Shown: in pieces, positions 9,663-17,985 of the stretch
Numbering within the stretch: position 1 is the stretch's first letter
Layout: each line of letters opens with the position of its first letter
Source: UBA7662 sp036787895
Lineage (GTDB): Bacteria > Bacteroidota > Bacteroidia > UBA7662
Assembly: GCA_036787895.1 (NCBI GenBank)
Contig: DAIQOK010000006.1
Coordinates: 89,033 to 153,032 of the forward strand
Direction of reading: 5' to 3'
DNA: 64,000 nt
The notes under the pieces: generated by a model
What the model saw: only the letters and a program-made list of their open reading frames with translations
Told to the model about the DNA's origin: nothing
Database searches by the model: none
Translations under genes and position numbers: made by a program

Positions 9663-9692
9663 AAAGGAGCCGGACTAACCTCCGGCTCTTTT
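9663..9692. terminator. Bidirectional terminator shared by convergent genes
   Basis: Stem AAAGGAGCCGGA with TCCGGCTCTTTT (12 pairs, one G-T) and loop CTAACC. A and T runs on the two flanks let it end transcription from both sides. Its loop begins with the stop codon of the SUI1-like gene and its right arm is that gene's last codons. Confidence 0.8.
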
Positions 9693-10028
9693 GGCTTTAT
9701 AGCCCATTTGTATAAGCAAACCTACCAGGCGATCGGCGAAATTACCTTGGATGATGATTTCACCTTCCTTCACAGACCCTCCCACACCACATTTGGTCTT
9801 GAGCGTTTTCCCCAGGGCTTCCAGATCAGCTTGTTGCCCTATAAAGCCGGTGATGAGTGAAACCTCCTTGCCGCCACGCTGCTTTCGGTCAAGATACACC
9901 TTGAGCTGTTGTTGTTGCGGCGGGAGCGTAGCGGATTCGGTACGCTCTTCCGGGCTATAAATCCAGTCGGGATTGGTGCTGTAGACCAGCCCGCCCAAGC
10001 TTTCAAGTCCTTTTCCTTTTTTGGACAT
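9675..10028 (-). CDS. SUI1/eIF1-family translation initiation factor (YciH-like)
   Basis: A 117-residue cytoplasmic protein. The C-terminal SUI1 fold is marked by KQRGGKEVSLITGF and CGVGGSVKEGEIIIQGN, followed by LIQMGYKAKRAGG, a classic family ending. Bacterial members resemble eukaryotic eIF1 and are thought to influence start-codon fidelity, but this is less certain in Bacteroidota. It is two bases downstream of the nadC stop codon on the same strand, so probably co-transcribed with nadC. Confidence 0.88.
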   Translation of the reverse strand: MSKKGKGLESLGGLVYSTNPDWIYSPEERTESATLPPQQQQLKVYLDRKQRGGKEVSLITGFIGQQADLEALGKTLKTKCGVGGSVKEGEIIIQGNFADRLVGLLIQMGYKAKRAGG

Positions 10029-10029
10029 A

Positions 10030-10863
10030 TCAATAAGCTTTTAAGCTCAGATCGAAATTTTTGATGGTATGGGTAAGTGCACCCATACTCAAATAATTCA
10101 CGCCACACCGGGCATAGTCGATGGCATTATCTGGGGTAATGCCGCCTGAAGCTTCCGTTTCGGCCTGATTACCAATGAGAGAAACGGCTGTGCGTAAATC
10201 GGCAAAGCTGAAATTGTCCAGCATGATTCGATCCACAGGGCCGTTTGCAAGGATTTCGGCAACTTCTTCCAAATTGCGTGCCTCCACTTCGATTTTTAAT
10301 TGTTTGTTCAGACTTTTTAAATAGGCTTTTGCCCGTTCAATCGCCGGGCCAATACCGCCGGCGAAATCGATATGATTGTCTTTGATCATGATCATATCAT
10401 ACAAGCCAAAACGATGATTTTGCCCGCCTCCAATACGCACGGCGGCTTTTTCGAGAAAACGATTGAGTGGCGTGGTTTTACGGGTATCGAGCAAAATGCA
10501 GGAAGTGCCCTGGAGTTGGGCAACAATGCTGGCGGTAATGGTAGCTATGCCGCTCATGCGTTGCATGATGTTGAGGCAAAGCCGTTCCGCGGTAAGTATG
10601 TTTCGAGCACTTCCGCTTACAGTAAAGGCGATATCGCCGGGAGTTACCCGATCACCATCTTTTAACTGAGTTGTGAAATGTAGCCTGGGGTCGACAGTCT
10701 TTAAAACGGCCAGGCCCACTTCTATACCGGCAAGAATTCCGCTGTCTTTTACGAGCAATTGAGCCCGACTTTGTGCTTCGGCAGGGATACAGGCTATACT
10801 GCTGTGGTCGCCATCGCCTACATCTTCGGCCAGCGACAATCGGATAAATTCATCTAACTGCAT
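10030..10863 (-). CDS. nadC: Nicotinate-nucleotide pyrophosphorylase (carboxylating)
   Basis: Converts quinolinate and PRPP to nicotinate mononucleotide in de novo NAD synthesis. The 277-residue length matches NadC. Visible motifs are LAEDVGDGDHS near the N terminus, LDTRKTTPLNR, GGGQNHRFGLYDMIMIKDNH and EVEARNLEE, which bind quinolinate and PRPP. I start at the ATG at 10863; the open frame extends two codons further to a TTG. The DUF4783 gene is 8 bases upstream, an association that recurs in Bacteroidota. Confidence 0.95.
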   Translation of the reverse strand: MQLDEFIRLSLAEDVGDGDHSSIACIPAEAQSRAQLLVKDSGILAGIEVGLAVLKTVDPRLHFTTQLKDGDRVTPGDIAFTVSGSARNILTAERLCLNIMQRMSGIATITASIVAQLQGTSCILLDTRKTTPLNRFLEKAAVRIGGGQNHRFGLYDMIMIKDNHIDFAGGIGPAIERAKAYLKSLNKQLKIEVEARNLEEVAEILANGPVDRIMLDNFSFADLRTAVSLIGNQAETEASGGITPDNAIDYARCGVNYLSMGALTHTIKNFDLSLKAY

Positions 10864-10871
10864 CCACAAAA

Positions 10872-11264
10872 TTACTCAAATCTGAGTTGCTGGATGCGTA
10901 ATCCTTCGGGTTTATCCTGTAAAACCACAGAGGTACGGTAGCTTACACCGGCTTCGGTAGTCAGCAAACCTATCATATACCTGCCGCCCTTTTCGGAAGC
11001 ACCGCGGTGCATGAGTTTGAAGGTTTTCGGCTGATTTTTCAGGAAGAAATTTTTGAGAATGATTTCGGTTTGTGCCTTGCTGTAAGTGCTTTCCCGCTCC
11101 TGCAGCGTGAGTTCAACCGTATTGTCGAGGAAGGCTGCCAGTTCTTTAACATTGGCATCGCGTATAAGCTCTGCCAGTTCGTCAACAACATCGGTTTTCG
11201 ATTCGGTTTGAGTAAACGACATCGAAATCACAGCAAATAAAAGAAGGTTTACTAAAAGCTTCAT
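10872..11264 (-). CDS. DUF4783 domain protein, exported
   Basis: A 130-residue protein with a signal peptide (MKLLVNLLLFAVISMSFTQ) and an NTF2-like DUF4783 fold (ELIRDANVKELAAFLDNTVELTL, then AQTEIILKNFF). Its function is unknown. It is first in a three-gene unit with nadC and the SUI1-like gene. A good promoter match lies 53-81 bases upstream of its ATG. Confidence 0.8.
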   Translation of the reverse strand: MKLLVNLLLFAVISMSFTQTESKTDVVDELAELIRDANVKELAAFLDNTVELTLQERESTYSKAQTEIILKNFFLKNQPKTFKLMHRGASEKGGRYMIGLLTTEAGVSYRTSVVLQDKPEGLRIQQLRFE

Positions 11265-11316
11265 ATCCTACAATTTCCCTGCCTCAGTCACAAAATGTGC
11301 CAAGGCAGAGGATGTA

Positions 11317-11345
11317 CAAATTTAACGCAATTTTTCACAGTCAAA
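11317..11345 (-). promoter_or_regulatory. Candidate Bacteroidota-type promoter for DUF4783-nadC
   Basis: On the minus strand: TTTG, 17 bases, then TAAATTTG, matching the -33 TTTG / -7 TAnnTTTG consensus described for Bacteroides. An imperfect hairpin (TGCCT/AGGCA, 11284-11308) would lie in the 5' leader. Confidence 0.6.
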
Positions 11346-11381
11346 AGCGGAGTTATGCTCCGGTAGTCTAACTTTTCAACA

Positions 11382-11413
11382 TTTGAATTTGTGCTTGTAA
11401 GGCTGCACCTTTG
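11382..11413 (+). promoter_or_regulatory. Candidate promoter placing the start of the next gene at its transcript end
   Basis: TTTG, 20 bases, then CACCTTTG, one mismatch from TAnnTTTG. Transcription would start around 11418-11421, at or just after the GTG start of the next gene, so its mRNA could be leaderless. Confidence 0.4.
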
Positions 11414-11417
11414 CAGG

Positions 11418-11951
11418 GTGAAGTTCGTCCTTGTCCTGTTTTCTGTTCTTTTTGTTTGTTTCTCGTGCCAACACACCGATGACACTTTAGCTATACCCCT
11501 ATATTTCGATTTACCGGGCTATATACAAGGCGAAATCCGAAGACAAAACGCCAAGGCTCAGGCAGTGGTGGTACATTGGGAAAAGGATGGCCAAGTTGAA
11601 CAAAAAACAGGGCAGCAAATCGATTGGAAAAAGGCGCTGGCTGCCTTGGAAAAACTAGACCTGAATCGCACGGCTTATCGGGGAAGTTATCAAGTAGATT
11701 CAAGCCAGTATGGAGAACAGCTTAACGTCAAATATCGGGCTTCGGGCGCATCGGTTAAACCCCAAACCCTGCATATGGTGAAAGAAGCTGGAAGAATAGT
11801 GAGGCTGGAAGTGACAGTTGCAGATGAAAATTTTCTGTATACTAGCCAAACCCATTACACTTATGTGCCCGATGATACATTAAGTATATCGGGCACACAA
11901 CGGGTAATTTTCGGGAAAACACATAGCTACAAACGTAGCTATTGGTATTAA
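11418..11951 (+). CDS. Lipoprotein of unknown function
   Basis: A 177-residue lipoprotein when started at the GTG at 11418, which gives MKFVLVLF with lipobox VCFSC (Cys17) and then QHTDD, similar to surface-lipoprotein export signals. The open frame begins at another GTG nine codons earlier, with a poorer signal peptide. No domain was recognised; the second half looks beta-rich. It converges with the dipeptidase gene and the two stop codons overlap in TTAA (11948-11951). Confidence 0.65.
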   Translation: MKFVLVLFSVLFVCFSCQHTDDTLAIPLYFDLPGYIQGEIRRQNAKAQAVVVHWEKDGQVEQKTGQQIDWKKALAALEKLDLNRTAYRGSYQVDSSQYGEQLNVKYRASGASVKPQTLHMVKEAGRIVRLEVTVADENFLYTSQTHYTYVPDDTLSISGTQRVIFGKTHSYKRSYWY

Positions 11952-13321
11952 GCCCGACTTCTGCGGGTGAAATTCTCGAAGAAGTAAGGAATAGTCTCGA
12001 TGCCTTTGTAAAAGTTAAACAGGCCGTAATGCTCATTTGGAGAGTGTAAGGCGTCGGAATCCAGTCCAAAGCCCATCAATACCGATTTTAGGCCAAGTTC
12101 TTTTTCGAAAAGTGCCACAATTGGTATACTACCTCCGCCGCGCGTAGGAATCGGCGTTTTGCCAAAGGTGGTTTCCATGGCTTCGGCTGCTGCCAGGTAG
12201 GCAGGGGAGTCGGTTGGCGTAACTACCGGTTCGCCGCCATGATGTGGTTTAACCACGACTTTCACGCCGGCCGGTGCGATACTCTCAAAATGGCGTTTGA
12301 ATATTTCGGTGATTTCGTGCGACGATTGGTTAGGCACCAAACGCATAGATATTTTGGCAAAAGCTTTCGAAGGCAGGACGGTTTTAGAACCCTCACCGGT
12401 ATATCCGCCCCAAATGCCGTTCACGTCGAGCGTTGGGCGTATGCCGGTGCGCTCCATGGTGGTAAAGTCTTTCTCACCCCAAACATCCGCTATTCCGAGG
12501 TCTTCTTTGTATGCTTCCAAATCGAAGGGTGCCTCGTTCATGGCTTTACGTTCTGCCGGGGTGAGCGCTATTACTTTGTCGTAAAAACCGGGTATGGTAA
12601 TGTGGTTGTTCTCGTCGTGCATCGAGGCAATCAACTTCGCCAAAATGTTGATGGGATTGGCTACACCACCGCCATAAACACCGGAGTGTAGGTCACGATT
12701 CGGGCCGGTCACTTCCACTTCTACATAACTTAAGCCGCGCAAACCAACGTCAATGCTGGGCACATTATTGGCAATCATGGAGGTATCTGAAATGAGCACC
12801 ACATCGGCTTTCAGTCGGTCGCGGTTGGCGATGCAGAACGGACCAAGGTTGCCGGAGCCTACTTCTTCTTCGCCTTCAATCATAAACTTGACGTTGCAGG
12901 GCAGCTGATTGGTGCGCATCATCAATTCAAAAGCCTTGACGTGCATATACATCTGGCCTTTATCATCGGCACTGCCGCGGGCGTAGATTTTTTCGTTTTT
13001 GATGGTAGGCTCAAAGGGCGGACTATGCCAGAGCTCGTAAGGGTCGGCAGGCTGAACATCGTAATGGCCGTACACCAAAATGGTGGGCAAGTTAGGGTCG
13101 ATGATTTTTTCGCCGTAAACGATAGGATAGCCGTCGGTAGGGCAAACCTCAACCAAATCGGCTCCGGCTTCTTCAAGTCGTGCTTTGATAAATTCCGCTG
13201 CTTCAAAAACATCTTCTTGGAAATCGGGATTGGCAGATACAGAGGGTATGCGCAATAAGTCAAAAAGCTCGTCTAAAAAACGTTGTTTGTTTTGGTCGAT
13301 GTAATTTTTTACGCCTTGCAT
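11948..13321 (-). CDS. M20-family metallopeptidase (dipeptidase)
   Basis: A 457-residue cytosolic zinc peptidase of the CNDP/PepV-like M20 group. Metal-binding motifs in order: YGHYDVQP (His), GSADDKGQMYMH (bridging Asp), EGEEEVGS (catalytic and ligand Glu), and a C-terminal LHSPNEHYG (His). The dimerisation domain lies between about residues 200 and 330. It probably hydrolyses dipeptides. It stands just downstream of the sigma-54 regulator on the same strand, 20 bases apart. Confidence 0.92.
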   Translation of the reverse strand: MQGVKNYIDQNKQRFLDELFDLLRIPSVSANPDFQEDVFEAAEFIKARLEEAGADLVEVCPTDGYPIVYGEKIIDPNLPTILVYGHYDVQPADPYELWHSPPFEPTIKNEKIYARGSADDKGQMYMHVKAFELMMRTNQLPCNVKFMIEGEEEVGSGNLGPFCIANRDRLKADVVLISDTSMIANNVPSIDVGLRGLSYVEVEVTGPNRDLHSGVYGGGVANPINILAKLIASMHDENNHITIPGFYDKVIALTPAERKAMNEAPFDLEAYKEDLGIADVWGEKDFTTMERTGIRPTLDVNGIWGGYTGEGSKTVLPSKAFAKISMRLVPNQSSHEITEIFKRHFESIAPAGVKVVVKPHHGGEPVVTPTDSPAYLAAAEAMETTFGKTPIPTRGGGSIPIVALFEKELGLKSVLMGFGLDSDALHSPNEHYGLFNFYKGIETIPYFFENFTRRSRA

Positions 13322-13341
13322 GAGGTATGGGGTTGATGAAA

Positions 13342-14679
13342 TTATAATTCCTGGTTTTGTAACATACGGTAGATGGTCGATTTACCGATATCGAGTTTAT
13401 TCGCTACAGTGATGACGTTATTCTGGTATTTGTCGAGATAGTAGCGGATGAGTTTGCGTTCGAAATCACGCAGTGTAAGCTCTTCCTGCAGCCACTCCAT
13501 AGGCTCATTGTCGTTCTGAAAGTGGATGTCTTCATCAGTGATTTCAAGTGCATTGGTCATGACACAAGCAAGCTCTACCACGGCTTTCAACTCCCTGACG
13601 TTGCCGGGGAAATAATAATTCGCAAGCTTGTCGAGTGCTTCTTTAGAGAGTTTGAGGTTGGGTAATTTATTCTCCTTCACAAACTCATTTACAAAATGTT
13701 TGGCAAGTATGGGTATATCGGATTTGCGCTCACGCAAGGGTGGCAGCTGTACGGGTAGACCAAGCAAGCGGTAATATAAATCCTCCCGGAAGTTGCCCTT
13801 GGTAACCTCTTCTTTCAGGTTACGGTTAGTAGCCACAATGACCCGGCAATTGATTTTTACGTTTTCATTGCCGCCCACCCGACTCAGCTCTTTCTCCTGC
13901 AATACCCGCAGTATTTTCGCTTGCAATGAAATGTCCATTTCGGCTATCTCGTCCAGGAAAATAGTGCCATTGTTGGCGAGTTCAAATTTGCCGATTTTAC
14001 GGGTATTGGCACCGGTAAAGGAGCCTTTTTCATGACCAAAAAGCTCACTTTCAAGCAATTCATTCGGGATGGCGGCCATATTAACAGGTACAAAAGGCCC
14101 TTTCGAGCGACTCGAATTGTAATGAATAGCCTTGGCCGCTAGTTCTTTACCAGTGCCCGATTCGCCATAAATTGAAACGATAATGTCGGTTTTGATCGCT
14201 TTTTCAAGAAGCGTAAAAACATAACGAATACCATCGCTTTGACCGACTATAGAATTGGAGAAGTCATATTTTTTACCCAATTCTTCTTTGAGCATGCGGT
14301 TTTCCTTGACAATCTGCTGGTTGCTGATGATGTTATTGATGGTATTAATCAACCGGTCCTTGGTCTCATTGTCCTTGGTGATATAGTCGTAAGCCCCGTT
14401 TTTCAGGAGCTTAACCGCAGTACCTACATCTGTCTGCCCCGACAACATAATCACATAAATATCCGGGTCGAAACTTTTGATGTGTTTGAGAATATCCGAG
14501 CCCGACATATCCGGGAGATAGTAGTCGAGTGTGATGACATCGGGCCGTCGATACAAATTATTGATCATCTCTTTGCCTGAAGTATAACAGAATACCTCGT
14601 TATCGGGATTGAGTTCCACGATATACTTGATGGTTTTCATGTATATGGGTTCGTCTTCGACGATAAAAATGCGCGCCAT
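13342..14679 (-). CDS. Sigma-54-dependent response regulator (NtrC family)
   Basis: 445 residues in three parts. The receiver domain has Asp10 and phospho-acceptor Asp52 in LDYYLPDMSG. The AAA+ ATPase has Walker A GESGTGKE (172-179) and Walker B IFLDE. The C-terminal Fis-type helix-turn-helix contains VANKLDIGKSTIYRML. The sigma-54 contact loop reads GSFTGA (219-224), not the usual GAFTGA, a conservative change. It should activate RpoN promoters after phosphorylation. No partner kinase is adjacent; two orphan kinases are encoded elsewhere in the window. It may be co-transcribed with the dipeptidase. Confidence 0.92.
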   Translation of the reverse strand: MARIFIVEDEPIYMKTIKYIVELNPDNEVFCYTSGKEMINNLYRRPDVITLDYYLPDMSGSDILKHIKSFDPDIYVIMLSGQTDVGTAVKLLKNGAYDYITKDNETKDRLINTINNIISNQQIVKENRMLKEELGKKYDFSNSIVGQSDGIRYVFTLLEKAIKTDIIVSIYGESGTGKELAAKAIHYNSSRSKGPFVPVNMAAIPNELLESELFGHEKGSFTGANTRKIGKFELANNGTIFLDEIAEMDISLQAKILRVLQEKELSRVGGNENVKINCRVIVATNRNLKEEVTKGNFREDLYYRLLGLPVQLPPLRERKSDIPILAKHFVNEFVKENKLPNLKLSKEALDKLANYYFPGNVRELKAVVELACVMTNALEITDEDIHFQNDNEPMEWLQEELTLRDFERKLIRYYLDKYQNNVITVANKLDIGKSTIYRMLQNQEL

Positions 14680-14700
14680 AGGTCAGCTTGAGGTGTTTTC

Positions 14701-14729
14701 CAAATTTAGGAATTTAATCCTATTTCAAA
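14701..14729 (-). promoter_or_regulatory. Candidate promoter for the sigma-54 regulator gene
   Basis: Minus strand: TTTG, 17 bases, TAAATTTG, the same spacing and -7 sequence as the promoter proposed for DUF4783-nadC. The predicted transcript start is about 15 bases upstream of the ATG. Confidence 0.6.
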
Positions 14730-15120
14730 GGTGTATTTTCCAAAAATTGAAAATGTCCCATTAATGTTCAAACGCCATCATATTGCTCGAATGGCCTCTT
14801 TTTGGTTGATTTATAGTGGCTTTCAGCTTATAAAGTAGCGATTTTCCTGTGTTGGGAATTCAGTTTTGGAATTTCCATGATTTGGAGAGAAGTGAGGGTT
14901 GAAGATTTGGTTTGGGGCGAAAATTTGCCTTTAAGTGATATTCGATGCTCCTTTTTACTCGGGAAGCGGCATTTTAAAAACGGAACGTTGTTTGCCACAT
15001 GGTTAATAAGAATATCGGAACCATTTGTTTAGGCAAATGCGGCACCGGTGAAAATGAAGAAGCGGAAAATGGCCTGAAAACACCATTTTCAATTGTCTGC
15101 TTACTAAACCTGACCAAAGA
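14730..15120. other. Gene-poor intergenic stretch, possible small RNA
   Basis: No convincing gene. A 51-codon open frame (14877-15032, +) has no ribosome-binding site or recognisable product. Near the right end a perfect 8-bp hairpin (GAAAATGG/CCATTTTC, 15065-15090) lies shortly before a strong terminator at 15124. This pattern would fit the 3' end of a small RNA or a short orphan transcript on the + strand. Confidence 0.3.
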
Positions 15121-15123
15121 AAT

Positions 15124-15144
15124 AGCCCCGAAAGGGGCTTTTTT
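15124..15144 (+). terminator. Rho-independent terminator without an upstream gene
   Basis: A perfect stem AGCCCC/GGGGCT closed by a GAAA tetraloop and followed by six T. No + strand gene ends upstream; the neighbouring regulator gene reads away on the other strand. Confidence 0.8.
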
Positions 15145-15317
15145 CATGTAAATAGCGCTAGTTCAACTGAGGTTTAGTCCTTTAAAATTGGCTGGGAATT
15201 GGCCTAATTTGAGTAAACATTTCCCGAATTGGGATGGTTTCTAGGACTGATTACATAAATTTTCGGCGACAGTAGTTAAAATTGCGGCAATTTTTTTTGA
15301 AAATGACGTATTTGTCG

Positions 15318-15341
15318 TCCTTTGATATACTCGGGATGACG
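15318..15341. repeat. Degenerate copy of the 78-bp repeat core
   Basis: TCCTTTGATATACTCGGGAT followed by GACG resembles the CCCTTCGGTGGACTCAGGAT-GACG core of the neighbouring tandem units, with several substitutions. It suggests an older, decayed member of the same family. Confidence 0.45.
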
Positions 15342-15377
15342 ACTGTTGCAAATGTGAATGAACGGCCCCCTCTGTAA

Positions 15378-15510
15378 ACTCAGGATGACGCGAAGTCGAA
15401 ATTGGTCAAAAAAAAAGACCGTATTTAGCGGTCTTTTTGTGTAGCCCTTCGGTGGACTCAGGATGACGCGAAGTCGAAATTGGTCAAAAAAAAAGACCGT
15501 ATTTAGCGGT
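15378..15510. repeat. Tandem 78-bp repeat with embedded terminator, broken by the gap
   Basis: The unit starting ACTCAGGATGACGCGAAGTC at 15378 recurs identically at 15456 (period 78). Each unit holds AAAAAGACCG-TATTTAG-CGGTCTTTTT, a strong hairpin. The nine-A run on its left becomes nine T on the minus strand, so it terminates minus-strand transcripts such as the tRNA upstream. The second copy is cut by the N run after CGGT. Confidence 0.9.
15408..15438 (-). terminator. Terminator hairpin inside the repeat unit
   Basis: Stem of at least 8 pairs (AAAGACCG/CGGTCTTT, extended by A-T pairs), loop of 7, followed on the minus strand by nine T. A second copy begins at 15486 and is interrupted by the assembly gap. 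It lies downstream of tRNA-Ala on the same strand. Confidence 0.8.
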
Positions 15511-15610
15511 NNNNNNNNNNNNNNNNNNNNNNNNNNNNNNNNNNNNNNNNNNNNNNNNNNNNNNNNNNNNNNNNNNNNNNNNNNNNNNNNNNNNNNNNNN
15601 NNNNNNNNNN
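15511..15610. other. Assembly gap of 100 N
   Basis: Exactly 100 undetermined bases, the conventional placeholder for a gap of unknown size. The left flank ends CGGT and the right flank begins CTTTTTGTG. Joined directly they recreate the complete hairpin of the repeat unit, so the true missing length is likely zero or a multiple of 78. Confidence 0.95.
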
Positions 15611-15617
15611 CTTTTTG

Positions 15618-15691
<74 letters not shown>

Positions 15692-15778
15692 GGATTTCTA
15701 AGCCTTTGCTTAGGGACTGCAATTGTCGTTATTTATTTTGATTCAGACAAGTGACGCGCCGGAAATATTTATGTTGGG

Positions 15779-16912
15779 CTATTTCTGATCTTTATTAACT
15801 TTTTGGTTGATTACAAATTGGTGAATGGCAGCTGCAGCATTTTGAGAAGCACCGGCTTCCCCTAAAAGCTGACGTAATTCGGTATAGGCCCGGTTAAGTT
15901 CCATACGACGGTCCGGCTGAAGCAGCTGATTTAATTCGCCAGCGATTTTTTCGGGGGTGCAATCGTGTTGGATGAGTTCGGCAACTAAGGGACGGTCGAG
16001 TATGAGGTTCACCAAACTGATGTATTTGACTTTCACGAGGCGTTTCCCGATGGCATAGGAAATCGGACTGCCTTTGTAAACCACTACTTCGGGTGTGCCA
16101 ATTAAGGCGGTTTCGAGCGTGGCTGTTCCTGAAGTAACGATGGCGGCAGTAGCTGATTTTAAGAGGTCGTAAGTTTTGCCGGTTACAATTTTTGCCGGCG
16201 CCTGACCAATGATTTCCTGGTAAAACGACAATTCGAGCGAAGGAGCGGCAGCAATGACAATCTGATAATCGCGGCTGAAATCGGCGGTGGCCGCCAGCAT
16301 AATCGGGAGTTTGACCCTGATTTCCTGTTTCCGGCTACCGGGAAGTAAGGCGATGATGGGACGCTGGTCGAGTCCTTGTAATTGACGGAATTGGTTGTCG
16401 AAGGGGTAGGTCTGCAAAGCGTCAAGCAAAGGATGACCAACATATTGGGCTGTAACGCGGTGTCGGGCATACCAATCGGGCTCGAAGGGCAGTATGCACA
16501 ACATTTGATCAACATATGCCTTAATCTGTTTTACCCTGCCAGCTTTCCATGCCCAGAGTTGAGGGGAGATATAATAGGAAGTTGGTATACCTGCTTCATG
16601 AGCGAATCTGGCAATCCGTAGATTGAAGCCGGGATAATCTACCAGAATGATGGCATCAGGTTGAAAGGCCAGGATGTCGGCTTTGCAAAAAGCAAGATTC
16701 CGAAGTATAGTGCGCAGGTTCAACAGCACTTCAGAGAAGCCCATAAAAGCAAGGTCGCGATAATGTTTGACGATGCTAGCCCCGGCTGCTTCCATTTTAT
16801 CGCCACCCCAGGCCCTGACTTCGAGATCGGGCACCAGTTTACGAAGTGCTATCAGCAGATTGGCGGCATGCAAATCACCTGAAGCTTCACCGGCTATGAC
16901 ATATAGTTTCAA
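15779..16912 (-). CDS. lpxB: Lipid-A-disaccharide synthase
   Basis: Joins UDP-2,3-diacylglucosamine and lipid X to make the lipid A disaccharide at the inner membrane (GT19). The 377-residue length is normal. Family features: N-terminal KLYVIAGEASGDLHAANLL, YYISPQLWAWKAGRV, YVGHPLLDAL, LLPGSRKQEI and the acceptor-domain SGTATLETAL. The start is a TTG that overlaps the stop of the preceding gene as TTGA; no ATG fits the conserved N terminus. It shows the cell makes lipopolysaccharide. It follows surE and a small membrane-protein gene. Confidence 0.95.
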   Translation of the reverse strand: MKLYVIAGEASGDLHAANLLIALRKLVPDLEVRAWGGDKMEAAGASIVKHYRDLAFMGFSEVLLNLRTILRNLAFCKADILAFQPDAIILVDYPGFNLRIARFAHEAGIPTSYYISPQLWAWKAGRVKQIKAYVDQMLCILPFEPDWYARHRVTAQYVGHPLLDALQTYPFDNQFRQLQGLDQRPIIALLPGSRKQEIRVKLPIMLAATADFSRDYQIVIAAAPSLELSFYQEIIGQAPAKIVTGKTYDLLKSATAAIVTSGTATLETALIGTPEVVVYKGSPISYAIGKRLVKVKYISLVNLILDRPLVAELIQHDCTPEKIAGELNQLLQPDRRMELNRAYTELRQLLGEAGASQNAAAAIHQFVINQKVNKDQK

Positions 16913-17202
16913 AGTACGAATTTGAGCAAGAGGATGAGTAAAGCATAAATCAGGGTAGCAGAAATTACTCCTTGAACCGTCTTAAACCACTTTTTCTGCA
17001 AAAAGAAATAAAAGGCTGCCAGATTAAGCAAAGCCGCCAGACTTAATAAGGGAGACAACAAACGCACCCGCTGGTTTTCGGCGATAAATGCAAAAAATCC
17101 AATTTCAGGGTGTATAACAATAAAATAGACAAATAAGGCCAGTGCCGGAATGCACAAACCAAGCACTAATCCTCCTGAAAATTTATTGGCCAGCTGTACC
17201 AA
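16909..17202 (-). CDS. Small membrane protein between surE and lpxB
   Basis: 97 residues with three predicted membrane helices (about 12-30, 47-67 and 74-96). No family was recognised beyond its place between surE and lpxB. No ATG is available: the frame starts with TTG 20 bases inside surE. It overlaps both neighbours, so translation of all three is probably coupled. Confidence 0.6.
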   Translation of the reverse strand: MVQLANKFSGGLVLGLCIPALALFVYFIVIHPEIGFFAFIAENQRVRLLSPLLSLAALLNLAAFYFFLQKKWFKTVQGVISATLIYALLILLLKFVL

Positions 17203-17965
17203 GTTGCCAGGTGTTTAGGAGTGGAATGGCATGGTGTGCTGTCATGTCGAATTGAACCGGAACGACCGAAGCATAATGATTCGCTAAAGCCCATTCATCA
17301 GTGTCGGTAGAGTTTTCGAGTAGCTGAAATTCACCGGTCATCCAATAGTATTTTTTGCCATGAGGGTCGATGCGTTCATTGAAGTTTTCACTCCATTTGG
17401 CGGCGGATTGCCGACAGACTTTTAATCCTTGGTATTGCTCTTCTTCGATTTTGGGAATATTTACATTCAATAGCGTACCATAAGGTAGTTTGAACTTTAG
17501 GATTTTAGTGGCTACCTGTCTGGCGATTTTAGCAGCTAGGGTAAAATCGGCTTCGTAAGCAAAGTCACAGAGTGAAAAACCCACCGATGGTATACCTTCA
17601 ATGGCGCCCTCTACCGCTGCCGACATGGTGCCTGAATAAATGACATTGATAGAGCTGTTTGAACCGTGATTGATGCCACTCACCAATAAATCGGGCTTAC
17701 GTTGTAAAATTTTATCTACCGCCAACTTCACACAATCTACCGGGGTGCCGGTGGTTTCAAAGGCCAGGTGTCCGGGAAACAAATCCTTTTTTTCGGTAAT
17801 ACGGAGGGGCTCACCTATGGTTACTGCATGTCCCATACCTGATTGTGGCCGGTCGGGGGCAACTACTACAAGATCTCCTAATTTTTCAACGGCTTGAACC
17901 AAAGCTTTTATACCGGGAGCGTGAATACCATCATCGTTACAAACCAATATTAACGGACGTGCCAT
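17183..17965 (-). CDS. surE: 5'/3'-nucleotidase SurE
   Basis: A 260-residue cytoplasmic, metal-dependent nucleoside-monophosphate phosphatase. The N-terminal LILVCNDDGIHAPGI carries the Asp-Asp metal ligands. VVVAPDRPQSGMGHAVT and VSGINHGSNSSINVIYSGTM supply the remaining active-site Ser and Asn residues. It is first of a probable surE-membrane protein-lpxB unit with overlapping frames. Confidence 0.95.
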   Translation of the reverse strand: MARPLILVCNDDGIHAPGIKALVQAVEKLGDLVVVAPDRPQSGMGHAVTIGEPLRITEKKDLFPGHLAFETTGTPVDCVKLAVDKILQRKPDLLVSGINHGSNSSINVIYSGTMSAAVEGAIEGIPSVGFSLCDFAYEADFTLAAKIARQVATKILKFKLPYGTLLNVNIPKIEEEQYQGLKVCRQSAAKWSENFNERIDPHGKKYYWMTGEFQLLENSTDTDEWALANHYASVVPVQFDMTAHHAIPLLNTWQLGTAGQ

Positions 17966-17985
17966 AAATCTTCTTTGCTGTAAAG

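Noticed and set aside
12239..12691. Open frame of 150 codons opposite the M20 dipeptidase
   Set aside because: The dipeptidase has all metal-binding motifs; the antisense translation has no recognisable feature.
14877..15032. A 51-codon + strand open frame in the gene-poor region
   Set aside because: No ribosome-binding site, no signal or domain, and this length is expected by chance; kept only as a mention.
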